Source: Viscum album (lineage: Eukaryota > Streptophyta > Magnoliopsida > Santalales > Viscaceae). Taken from it: a stretch of 64,000 bases of DNA. Location of the stretch: positions 533,730,394 through 533,794,393 of the forward strand of contig OY728143.1 of NCBI GenBank assembly GCA_963277665.1. Direction: 5' to 3'. The position numbers and the translations under genes are program-made. Below, one piece after another: positions 24,241-34,591 of this stretch. The first letter of the stretch is position 1. Each line of letters starts with the position of its first letter. The notes under the pieces are model-generated. The model saw only the letters and a list, made by a program, of their open reading frames with translations. It searched no databases and was not told the origin of the DNA.

Positions 24241-25640
24241 TCGTGTCTCAAAGTCATCATCCCCACGCTGTGCCTCCCTGACTCACTGATGAATAGGGGG
24301 AGTGATTGTAAGAGACTGAAAGAATGTTTCCCCTTCTCTATCCCCAATGGACATCTGCAAAGCGGCCAACTGCTCCATCTCCTCGCCTAGAAACAATATA
24401 CCATATCTCTCACTAAGTGTATCTTCAATAACGTTCCCCTTACCATGAGTATAGACTATCTCGAAGACATATTAATGGAGGAACTCAAGCCAACATCGTT
24501 GTCTCGGGTTCAGGTCCTTCTGAGAGAAGATATACATGAAACTCTTGTGGTCATAGTACATGGTAAAATGCTTCCCCATCATATAGTGTCACCACATCTT
24601 CAAAGAGAAGACATCTAATGCTAACTCTAGGTCATGGGTAGCGTAGTTCTACTCAAGTTGTCTCAGCTATCGAGAACCATATGTGATCAATTATTACTCC
24701 TGTATGAGGACACATCTGAGTCTGTTCCCAGATCCATCATAGTAGACTATGTACCCTATACCCTCCTCTAGAAGCCTCAAGATGGGGGAACTAGTCAGCC
24801 TCTGTCTTAACTCCTGAAACTTACACTGGAATTTTTCTAAACTAAAAAAAATATTCCCCTTCTTCTTCATGGTTTATAGTGGTGCTGTAACTCTAGAGTA
24901 GTCTGGAACAAATTTCAGATAATATATGACCAAACCTAGAAAGCTCTGTACCTCTGTCACACTCTTGGGTGGATACCAAGACAGTACTGCCTCAGTCTTC
25001 GCTAAATCCACTACAATTTGATCCTCTGATATGACATGTCCCAGAAAGTGAACCTCTTAGATCTAGAACTAGAACATCAAGAGATTACCACAAATCTAGT
25101 GCTTTCAGAGTTTGTATATTACTTACCGCAAGTGATAGTAATGCTCCTCCTCAGTGTTTGAGTAGATAAGAATTTCGTCAATGAAGACCACTACAAAGTG
25201 ATCAAGGTACGGCTGAAAGTCCTGTTCATGAGTCTCAAGAAAATATTTGGAGAATTGGATATTCCGAATGACATAAACAAGAACTCTTAGGGGTTTTTCC
25301 GACATCTAAAATCCTTCTTATGCACATCCTCATCTGGAACACTTAGTTGGTGACAGCCTGATATGAGGTCTATCTTCGAGAACATCGTGCTCCCTTAAGC
25401 TATTCAAAGAGGTCGTCAATCCTTTGGTGTGGGTACTTCTTTTTCATGGTCACCTGGTTCAGGTTCAGGTAGTCAACAAAAATCCTCTAGAGCCCATCCA
25501 CCATCTTGGTGAACCGCATCATGGATTCCCAAGGTGAAACAATAGGATGGATGAATCCCTTCCACTACAAGTCCTCTAGTTGTACCCGCAGCTCGCAAAG
25601 ATCTATGGGAGCCATAAAATATACTGTTGTAGATATCAGT
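24241..25640 (-). pseudogene. M copy B: reverse transcriptase and RNase H remnant
   Basis: RT palm sequence at 25123-25305 includes LDHFVVVFIDEILIYSNTEEEH, with the catalytic motif FIDE at 25174-25185 (codons GAC GAA, as in copy A). Upstream, FVDYLNLNQVT near 25460 corresponds to the DYRxLN motif, and the N-terminal part extends to about 25640. RNase H and the connection lie at about 24400-24900. Stops and indels are frequent. Because the same Asp-to-Glu change occurs in copy A, it probably predates the separation of the two copies. Confidence 0.85.
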
Positions 25641-27391
25641 GTCATCCCTGGGTACAAGTCAATTTAAAATTCATCCTATGTGTGAGGAGGTAGACCCAAA
25701 ACATAGTCAAGGAACAAATCTATATACTGGTCCACCACTACAAGATAGCTTAAACACTCCATATAAATATCTCTGAGGGTATGACTTGCCAACTGATGAG
25801 TGATCAGTTGCACTCTCCTCTGGGTAATTCCCTCCAATGCTGCAATGACTCCCTTCTTACCGGTTAAGGTAATACTGTTCCCATCCTTGCAAACACACAA
25901 AACTTTTCACCTAATATAATCAATATGAGCATGGACAGTAGATAACCTTTTCATTCCCAAGATGATGTCGTAAGGCCTCGATGTTTTGACTAGGAGATTC
26001 CAACAAAAGCACTCACATCCTAGAGTAATATATCATAGCATGCATGAGTGTGTAATCATTGAATCTTCTCCCATAGGAATATCTACCTGTAAGGATCAAT
26101 CTAATGGCTCAGTCGGAATCTCCGAGCTCTGAATGGTGGCAGTGGCAATAAAAAAATGACTGGCACCTATGTCTATAACTACTGTTGCTGAGGTGGAGTA
26201 GACATAGATCGTACCTCATATAATCTATGGAGCCCCATGATCATAAGCCTTAGCTAACTGGAGTTGAGCTCTCCCTCGTCCACCTACACCCTGTGGTCTG
26301 GGAGGACCTCCTGGTGGTGGTGGCAGTAATATCTCGAATTGTTGCCCACCTCCAGCTGCACGATTAACACCTCTGCCATGAATGCATGCTCCCAACAGAC
26401 CTCCTTATTCGAACCTTTTTCTCCTCGTGGGTGGTCCTTCGACCATCTCTTGATCATCCATATGAAGGTTAGGATAGTCAGGAGCCATGTGACCCTAACC
26501 GCCGCATGCAAAACACTACCCGCTCTAGGAAAAAATGTTTCTTCCTTAGGATCCCCACACAACCAATCCTGAGTAATGTGGTTGTCGACTTGTATGTCTG
26601 GACTTGTTGGACCTCTATGATGTCTGTCTTCTTCCAGCTGCAGAATAATCCGCTATGTGATGACTAGTAGTGGGGCTCACTGCTGGTGACTACTCATCGA
26701 GGAAACTCTCCACAAAGAGGGATCTCTCTAACACCCCTTCCTACGTCAGGATACTGAGTGAGATCATCGAAGCCCTAATCTCACACCAGATCCCATGCTC
26801 AATGGTCTAAGACCTGAATAATGGGTCTTGTACCATATCGGTGGAGTAATGTGAGAGGACCATGAACCTCGATGGGTAGTGAGACACTGTCATGAATCCC
26901 TACTGAAGATGAAGTAGCTCATGTATGCGCACTGCGTGAAGAGTCACTGAGACAAACTCTCCCCAGAACAGCCCCTCTATGCCTACCCAGAGAAGCATCA
27001 CCACATCATGAATCTGAAGCATCAACCTAAACCATCTATCTGCTACATCCTGTAGAAGTCTAGTGGAATGGATCAACATGAAATCAGCTGGTTCCCCTAC
27101 CAATCGAAAACCTCTCACCATAGCCTCCCGCCAATCCTCAGCTACTAGTGGGTCCGTCTCTCCCCTGATCCTAGGTTTCCTCGGGTGCTGGAACTCATGC
27201 AATGCGCTCATGCGGTGTGAATCATGTACTGATGGGGCTGGTTGCATCGGTGGCCCTACAGGGAAAGGTACCACTCATGCCTCCGCTGCTGCCTCTACTA
27301 GAAAAGAGCCATGCACCTAGGCCTCACCACTCGATGGGCTATTAGTGCATTAAACTCTCAGAACTCTAACTGGATATCTTCGTGGAGGCAT
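25641..27391 (-). pseudogene. M copy B: gag, zinc knuckle and protease remnant
   Basis: Gag starts at the ATG at 27391 (MPPRRYP). The capsid segment in 26900-27274 includes LHEFQHPRKPRIRGETDP and the downstream ADRWF region. The CCHC knuckle at 26474-26515 reads C-F-A-C with G-H intact, but the final Cys is Tyr and a stop sits inside the loop. The protease active site IDIGASHFF (about 26150-26176) keeps the catalytic Asp. YDIILGMKRLST near 25950 gives the protease end, uninterrupted here, which shows the site that E1 hit in copy A. The linker KDGNSITLTGKKG (25676-25900) leads to RT. Confidence 0.87.
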
Positions 27392-27653
27392 CCTGAAAAG
27401 AAAACGGTGTTCTACCGTCAAAAAGTTATACTTGGTGAGTTAACCAGGTGAGATAACATAAAGAAAAATTTTGAAAACACACACGCAATCAGTGTTTTCG
27501 TTCACTGAGTTGGGAATAAGAAGTCAGTATCGTGGTGTATGGATACATCATCCGCAACACCAATACTGGACTCCCAGAACTAAAAACCGCACTGACTAAA
27601 CTTAATTCTATTACATCATAGAAAATTTCAGAGTCCTAAGTGTTGCGGTAGAA

Positions 27654-27671
27654 CCGACTCCTTTGATACCA
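27654..27671 (-). other. M primer binding site, copy B
   Basis: TGGTATCAAAGGAGTCGG on the minus strand, just inside LTR-C. It is nearly identical to the copy A site. Confidence 0.75.
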
Positions 27672-29229
27672 ATTTTTCATGACATGTCCCTCGGGTCCCA
27701 TGCCATAACTAACCCCTAGCCTGCCATCCATATTTCATGGGCTGGAGACTAGCACTAAAGGCATAATCCCTAAAACATGGAAGGAATTTCCTTTATAACC
27801 GGTAAGCACATGCAACCAAACACAGCAAGATATGAACACAAGAATACAGTATAACCAAAAGAGAGTGCTGAAATTAAAGGGGATGTAATACAATACCAAC
27901 AGTGAAAGTACAAGTAAAAAATATATACAAAACAACTGAAGAAAGTGAAAATGGTAGCTACTGGGTTGTCCTCTAGGTTCCTACCTGATGGGTAGGTATA
28001 GATTGCCTCCTCAACACTCCACTTTCACCTTCCTCCCTTGCGTAGTGACACGCTGAATGGTCCACGTCCAGGTACTGTGAAGTCCTGGTACTCTCATCCC
28101 AAGTCAGCATTGTCCGTTGTCTACATCTAACACAATATGGTGTGGGAATATCCCGTGCATAGGTGAGTATAACGATACTTAGTATGGACCCCGAGACCAT
28201 TAAGGTCTCACAAAATCCTCCAACGAAAAATCACAATGTATGAAATCAACAGGTAACTCTACATAGTTATATCCTCATATATATACATACGTTTTTAAGC
28301 AGTCCATCTCAATATTGAGGAAAACACATATGTACTGACTCAGCTTGAACCAGGATTTTATTCTAGGGGTAGTATCATGAAAAATCCCATGTCACATCGT
28401 CAAAACCTTGACTGCTGAAGAACTCCTCCTCTATCGAGTAAAGTGGGCCCGCCGAAATATGTAGGCACTCTCCACTATCCTTGGACTACTGATGTACTCC
28501 TCCTATCGAGTATTGCGGGTCTTTTTTATTATTATGGTGCTCCCCCCAGTGTGTCTGCCGAGTCACCAAGGTGCTCCCTCTCGTAGCCTACTGAGGTACT
28601 CCGCTTGTCGACTACTGTGGGTCTATCATTTCACCAAGGCAGTCCCCACTGTTGGTCTTCTGTGACACCATATCACACCCCACTAGGAGAGTCTAGTCAA
28701 TCTGTATTGAATCAGTCAGCAGTCATCAGCATTCAGCCAGCTACTAGGTCTCCGCACTATATTCTCTCATCTCTAGGGGAATCCTCACCACAAGCTACTG
28801 GTCGATAATCCAACTGAAACTAAGTCCCATGAAGAAGTTTTAAATGGTCCATCATGTCATAGGGGTCTCAATGTAATAGACGACATGTCAATCAGATGCC
28901 CAGTCTGTGAGTTATTAGCCTTTTAGTCTTGAGGGCCTGGTTGGATTCGTGCTCGATCTAACATGACTATTCCCCATCTCAATCCAAATATTAGTGGAGT
29001 ATCTCTCAATGGGATGGTCTCTCTCCAATAATTTAAGTGATGCTGACGGTTCATCAAACGGATGACCAATGCGAATGTTATTTCCAAATGAATGTAAATG
29101 GGTCGTTGTGGGCCTCTGTCCAGTCCGATATGGTCGGACCGACCGGGCCTGGACCTCCCGCTAGGGTCGTGAGGGTTCTGTATGGGCGGCTCAACCGAGG
29201 GGTACCACAAGGGTGGAGAACCCGGTCGC

Positions 29230-29370
29230 AGTGGAGCGGAACGACCACTGGTTTGGAAACCGGCCGCTGGGGCACGGATCGGCAATGAGAGCATGGGTTG
29301 TCCTTGAGGGGCGCAGACCGGCCACGGGTCAGCAGACCGACCACGGGTCGGTGGTCCGACCGCGGTTCGC
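29230..29370. repeat. GC-rich degenerate minisatellite in LTR-C
   Basis: Units of roughly 18-20 bp built on GCRGACCGGCCACGGGT recur several times in a row (about 29260-29365). The same unit type appears in LTR-D (33040-33110) and in weaker form in LTR-A (about 3090-3140) and LTR-B (about 21360-21400). Confidence 0.6.
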
Positions 29371-30395
29371 AATGCCGCGACGAGGGTTGCTAGGGATTCT
29401 CAGACAGCGGTGCGGCTTGGCGGAGGGCGGCGCAGCACGGCGGGTTGGCACAGTGGTTGGCGGCTGCATGGTAGCTCAGAACGACAGATGGAGGATACGG
29501 TGCACCTCGACAGGGAGGATGGAGGCGGAATGACTGCTTGATGTGCCAGCGTTGCGGCATCTTGGCACGTCAGATGATGGTTAAATGGTGAGGGGGTTCG
29601 GCTTGGGACGACACGTTGGCTCGGTCTTGCCGCTGGTGGCACGGCCAGGTTTGAGGCCGATTCAACCAAGAAGGAAAAGAACTATTGGGTGGCACGAGTT
29701 GTGGAGGTCACGGTTCGCGGCGTAATTTCCTTCGTTTCCTTTATCAACTTCATCTCATTTTGAAGAACACATCATGAATAATGGCGGATGGATCAGGCCG
29801 TGTCTGTTTGGACCTCACCCTCCGCATTTAGAGTGATAGAAAGTGGTTCATATAGAACTAGGCGTGAATGTGTAACTATAATCTTCCTCATTGTTTGTTC
29901 TCAACCCACACAAGAAATTATGTGAGTACATGGTATGTAATAAAAATATTGTAATAAACCCCTACATTTTTGTGTTGGTGTTGGCACGAGGAAGAAGGTG
30001 AAGTTGTCGATGTTCATCTCATCCGCCACACACCTCCAATCCAGGGCTCGGGGGTCGATTCATCATAGTCAAAGACGTTCTTTGTCGGCATTCTTCGTTG
30101 AGTAAGTGTTCCTATAGAGGATGTGTTCTTCATTGAAGAAGTTTCTACCAATTCAACCAAAACATCCTTGGACAACCACTGAATAGGTAACCGAATGTAA
30201 TAGATTTTAATATATATTAATTCATTTTCCTAGTATAAAAAATTGATATAATTAATTAATGGAGATTTTGTAGAATAAATGTATGTGTGTCAGCACAATT
30301 AATGTGGAGGAAGTCAAGAGGCCACTTGACTTTAATGAGGGGGGTTGAGATATTTTTCTCCATAATGAGGGGAGTTCAAAAGGTTCTAGACCTCA

Positions 30396-30488
30396 GGTGG
30401 TCCCCACCACCATAACCTCTCGTGGGAGGTTAGGTTTGGGGGGTCCCAACCACCATAACCTCTCATGAGGGGTTATGGTCTGGTGGTC
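30396..30488. repeat. paired hairpin repeats in U3 of LTR-C
   Basis: Two ACCACCATAACCTCTC units each answered by a GGTTA(T)GG segment, at the same place relative to the LTR end as in LTR-A and LTR-B. Confidence 0.8.
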
Positions 30489-30859
30489 CCCACACCTCAA
30501 CTTCCACTTGGTGGTTTTAATAATCAAAATAATATAAACGGTGCATTTATTTTATTTTATTATTTCCATGAAAACCCCAAAATTTATCTTTCACCCTCAA
30601 CCATTTTTCATCCAGGTGAAATTCTCCTTATCAGAATACTGGTGATGTGAGTTCAATGGTGCCCTCAGATTTAAATTCTGAGCACTAGATCAAAAGTTAG
30701 AAAAACCCACTCGCACATTTAAAGAATGTACCAGAAATAAAGTTCAGAAATTAATTCGGGGGACTCTGAGCCTTGGAATCAAGTGCCGTCAATTTTCACA
30801 GACTCCTAAAATTCCAATTTAATTAAATAAAATTTACATGAAAATTCCAGGTCTTTACA

Positions 30860-32908
30860 TTCTCCCCAGCTTAGGATTTACGTCACCGTAATACATAACT
30901 CAAACTAAGGGAATAATTGGGGGTATCGAGCAAGAATTTGAGCCTCCTGCTCCAATGTGATCTTCTGAAAGTTCCTGTGCTTCCAGCGAATGCGCAGCAG
31001 AGGTTTAGAAAATCTACAAAGGACTCACTCCTGTCAATCATCAATCTCAACTAGAACCATTATAAAATTGGCCCCATCATTGAAGTCCAGAACGATAGGG
31101 TTGATGATGTGAGAAGGGTCGTGCATGTATCTCCTTATTAGGGATATGTGCAAGAATTCGTGCACACAGTGCAACTATGGTGGAAGAGATAAGAGGTATG
31201 CAACCCCACCAAATCTTATGAGGACCTGATATGGTTCAATAAACATTAGAGATAACATTCCCACTCAGCCAAATATTTGTAGTCCTCGTTGGGTTGAGAC
31301 CCGTAGAAATACGTGGTCACCATCCTCAATCTCCAATGGTCTCTGTCTTCGGTTATCATAAAACATATGCCTTCATTGTGGAGTCTTCATCCGCTCCTAG
31401 ATGATCTAAACCTTCTCTGCGGTAGCTCGAAACATCATTGGTCGCACGAGTGCTGACTCCCCTGGGTTAGTCCAGCACAAAGGTGATATGAATGGTTGCT
31501 CATATAACCCCTCAAAAGGTTCCATCCCAATAGTGGAGTGATAGTTGTTGTTGTATGAAAACTCCCCCTAAAGCCAATGATCCTCCCAACTATGACTGAA
31601 GTCGATGACATAGGAATAAAGCATGTCCTTGAGGGTCTGAATGGTCCACTCTATCTGGCCATCAGTCTGAGGATTGAAGGAGGTGCTCAAACAATGATAT
31701 ATCCCCAAAGCCTCATGAAACCCCTTCCATAGCACTGATGTAAAACATGTATCAACACCGAAGACATTCAATGAGGTTACTCTAAGTAACTGCACAATCT
31801 CTTTCACATAGATATGTCCCATGCTCTCTACTGAACCCTTATCCCTAATAGGTAAGAAGTGGGATGACATGGTGAGTTGGTCAATGATCACCTAAATAGA
31901 GTCATGTCTTGCGAATATACGTGGAAGTCCAGTCACAAAGTTCTTGGATATACCATCTCACTTCAAATCTGTTTTCACAATCCATCCCTCGAGGCCCGTG
32001 CCGTGACTAACCCCATGCTAGCTGGTACTTGAGGCCCTACCATCTCTTGCGAACAATTGAAGCACTGAGAAACAAAGTCTGCAACTGCCTTATTTATTCC
32101 CGACCACCAGTGTGGTCGTTGGAGATCCTAGTACATCTTTGACACTTTTGGATGTACTGCTAGAGGGGATGTGTGTAAATCTCCCATCACTTCCCCAGAA
32201 TGTGACACTGGAACCAAGGTACATCCTCTAATGAAGATGTCATGCTCCCCACCTTCATATAATCCATCAGGTGCCTGCCCAGCGGATATCTGAGCACGTC
32301 GTGTCTCACAGTCAGCATCCCCAAATTGCGCCTCCCAAACCCACTGAGTATGTGGGGGAGTGACTGTAATAGACAGAAGGAATGTAGCTCCATTTATACC
32401 ATAAAGGATATTTACAAAGCGGCCAGCTGCTCTGTCACCTCGCCTACAAACTGTATACCAGATCTCCTAGTGAGTGCATCTACGATAATGTTCCTTTACC
32501 CAGAGTATAGACAATCTCGAAGTCATAGTACTAGAGGAACTCATTCCAACATCGTTGTCCCAGGTTTAGGTCCTTCAGATAGAAGATATACCTGATCCTC
32601 ATATGATCATAGTACATGGTAAAACACACAACCATCATATATTGTCACCACATATTCATGGAAAAGAGCACAACTACTAACTCCAGTTAATGGGTAGCGT
32701 AGTTCTGCTCGTTCTTTCTTAGCTGTTGAGAACCATATGCGATCCCTGCTTGCTCCATTATCAGTACACATCTGAGTTTGGTCTGTAATTCATCATAGTA
32801 GACTATGTACCATATGACCTCCTCTAGAATCCTTAATATGGGGGCACTAGACAGCCTCTCCCTCAACTCTTTAAAACTCTACTGGTATTTCTCCGACCAA
32901 AAAATAGG
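30860..32908 (-). pseudogene. M copy C: truncated pol (integrase, RNase H)
   Basis: Only the 3' half of the internal region remains. A PPT (30860-30868) and chromodomain remnant (about 30890-31020) are followed by integrase C-terminal sequence. In the core segment 31568-31891, MIIDQLTMSSHFLPIRD keeps the first Asp, VFGVDTCFTS has Gly for the second Asp, and FNPQTDGQIEWT keeps the Glu. The zinc-binding region and RNase H (about 32500-32700) follow. At 32908 the coding sequence stops inside the RT-RNase H connection and is joined directly to GC-rich LTR-D sequence. The rest of RT, protease, gag, PBS and the end of the 5' LTR are gone. Confidence 0.84.
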
Positions 32909-33017
32909 TTTCCCCTTTGGGTCTGGCCCGACCCACAGTGGGTCCGGCCCATGAGGGTCGTGATTGTGCCACATGGGCCACTCGACCAAGCGGTACTACA
33001 ATGGCCACAGACTGGCC

Positions 33018-33034
33018 GCGGGGGGGGGGGGGGC
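33018..33034 (+). repeat. long G run in LTR-D GC-rich block
   Basis: An almost pure run of G follows GGCCGC. Other M LTRs lack such a run here. It may be slippage or a sequencing-length error. Confidence 0.8.
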
Positions 33035-34028
33035 AACCATGGTGGCGCGGACTGGCCACGGGGGCATGGACCAGCCACGAGGGCACGAACTAGCCATGGG
33101 TCGGCGGACCATCCGCGTTCGCAAGGCCATGAACAAGGTGGCTCTGGGAGCCTGGATAGCGGAATGGCTCGGCGGATGGTGGCTCAGCGCAATGGTTCGG
33201 CCCGGTGATAACGGCGGAATGGAAACTCGGTACGATGGACGATGGTGGTGCGGCGGCCCTACACAATAGACGGTGGTAGCACGACGTCTTGACAAGACTA
33301 CGTCGCAACAGTTCGACCTGGTGTACGTTGGTGACGTAGCGAGGAGGTTCATCTCAGGGCGGCAGAACAACTCGGTCCGGCCGCGGGAGGCTCGGCCGGG
33401 TCCGGGGCCGGTTCAACTGAATAGGCGAAGCACCATGGGGTGGAGTGGCTCGTAGAGGTCATGGGTGGAGGTGTTGCTCCCTTCGTCACCTTCTTCGCAT
33501 TTCAAAGAACACATCAAGAAGAACAGTGGAGGGGATGGGCCATGTTTTTTTGGCCGACACCCTCCGCATTTAGAGTGATAGCAAGAAGTTCACAGAGAAA
33601 GAATCATGAACGTGTAACCATAATCTTATGAAATGTTTATTCCTAACCTGCACAAGAAAATAAGGGAGTACGTGGTAAGTAAGAAAAATTTAGGAATAAA
33701 CCCATACCTTGTTCATTGATAGTGTTTCCCCGAGGAAGAAGGTGAATTGATCAATGTTAGTCTCGTCCGCCAAACACCTCCAATCTTGGGATCATGCGTC
33801 GATTGGTCATTGTCGAAGACGTTCCTTATCAGTGATCTTCGTGGATGAAGCATTCTTCGTTAAAGAAGCATTGTCCCAATTCAACCAATACCTCCTAATC
33901 CAAAAAATTAATAGGTAGTCCAATGTAATATATTATAATATCTATTTATTCATTGGCATAATATTCAATAATTATATAATTAATTAATGGAGAGTTGGAA
34001 AAATAAAGGTATCTGTGTTAGCACAATA

Positions 34029-34062
34029 AATGTGGAGGAAGTCAAAATGCTCCTCCACATTA
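34029..34062. repeat. 11-bp inverted repeat in U3 of LTR-D
   Basis: AATGTGGAGGA is matched by TCCTCCACATT after an 11-base spacer. The other M LTRs have the same layout with mutations. Confidence 0.8.
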
Positions 34063-34064
34063 AT

Positions 34065-34079
34065 GGGGGGGGGGGGGGG
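34065..34079 (+). repeat. 15-base G run in LTR-D
   Basis: LTR-A, LTR-B and LTR-C have about five or six G residues here (AATGAGGGGG). LTR-D has about 15. Homopolymer expansion or assembly error. Confidence 0.85.
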
Positions 34080-34591
34080 TTGAGTGGTTTTACTCCATAA
34101 TGCGTGGAGTTCAAGTGGTTTTAAACCGTGGGTCGTCCCCACCACCATAGCCTCTCACGGGAGATTAGGTTTGGGTGGTCCCCACCAGCATAACAACTCA
34201 TGGGAGGTTATGGTATGGTGGTCCCCACACCTCAAAATCCACTTGGAGGTTTTAACAATCAAAATAAAACAAAATTTGTGCTTATTTTATTTTATTATTT
34301 CCACAGAAAACCAAATTAATTACATTCACCATCGACCATCTGCCATCAAACTGAAAGTATCTTTAAGAAAATATTGGTGCTACAAGTTCAACAGTCCCCT
34401 CATATTTCAATTCAGAGCACTGTTTTAAAAACTAGGAAAACCCGCTCGCACGTTTAATCAGCATACCTGAAATAAAGATCAAAAATTCATTCTGGGCACT
34501 CCAGGCCTCAGAATCATGTGTCGTCAATTTTGGCAGACTTGTACAATTCCGATTTAATTAGAAAAATACATGGAAATTAGGGATCTTTGCA

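Larger units (their letters stand above)
27680..30859 (-). repeat. LTR-C: shared M-family LTR between internals B and C
   Basis: A full-length LTR of about 3.2 kb. It is the 5' LTR of internal B and the 3' LTR of internal C. Its 5' end on the minus strand is TGTAAAGACC at 30859, next to a PPT at 30860-30868. The GC-rich block spans about 29095-29720 and has repeated GACCGGCCACGGG-like units. The hairpin pair is at 30396-30488. A 149-codon minus-strand frame at 28923-29372 lies in the GC-rich block, overlaps other frames on both strands and shows no domain. Confidence 0.85.
32909..34591 (-). repeat. LTR-D: truncated 5' LTR of M copy C
   Basis: The U3 side and GC-rich block of an M LTR. Its outer end, minus-strand TGCAAAGATCC at 34591, corresponds to TGTAAAGACCC of LTR-A and LTR-C. 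No PPT or M coding sequence lies beyond it, so this is the right edge of the array, in E5 DNA. The left (U5) part is deleted. It has two expanded G runs (33018-33034 and 34065-34079), the hairpin pair (34135-34222) and an AATGTGGAGGA / TCCTCCACATT inverted repeat (34029-34062). Confidence 0.82.

Noticed and set aside
28923..29533. Frames of 149 and 106 codons in LTR-C
   Set aside because: Same GC-rich block. High Pro, Arg and Gly content follows base composition, and homologous positions in LTR-A, LTR-B and LTR-D carry different frames.
4252..34235. CRISPR-like regular repeats in the M LTRs
   Set aside because: The repeated hairpins are single pairs per LTR without spacer arrays, in a plant retrotransposon context.
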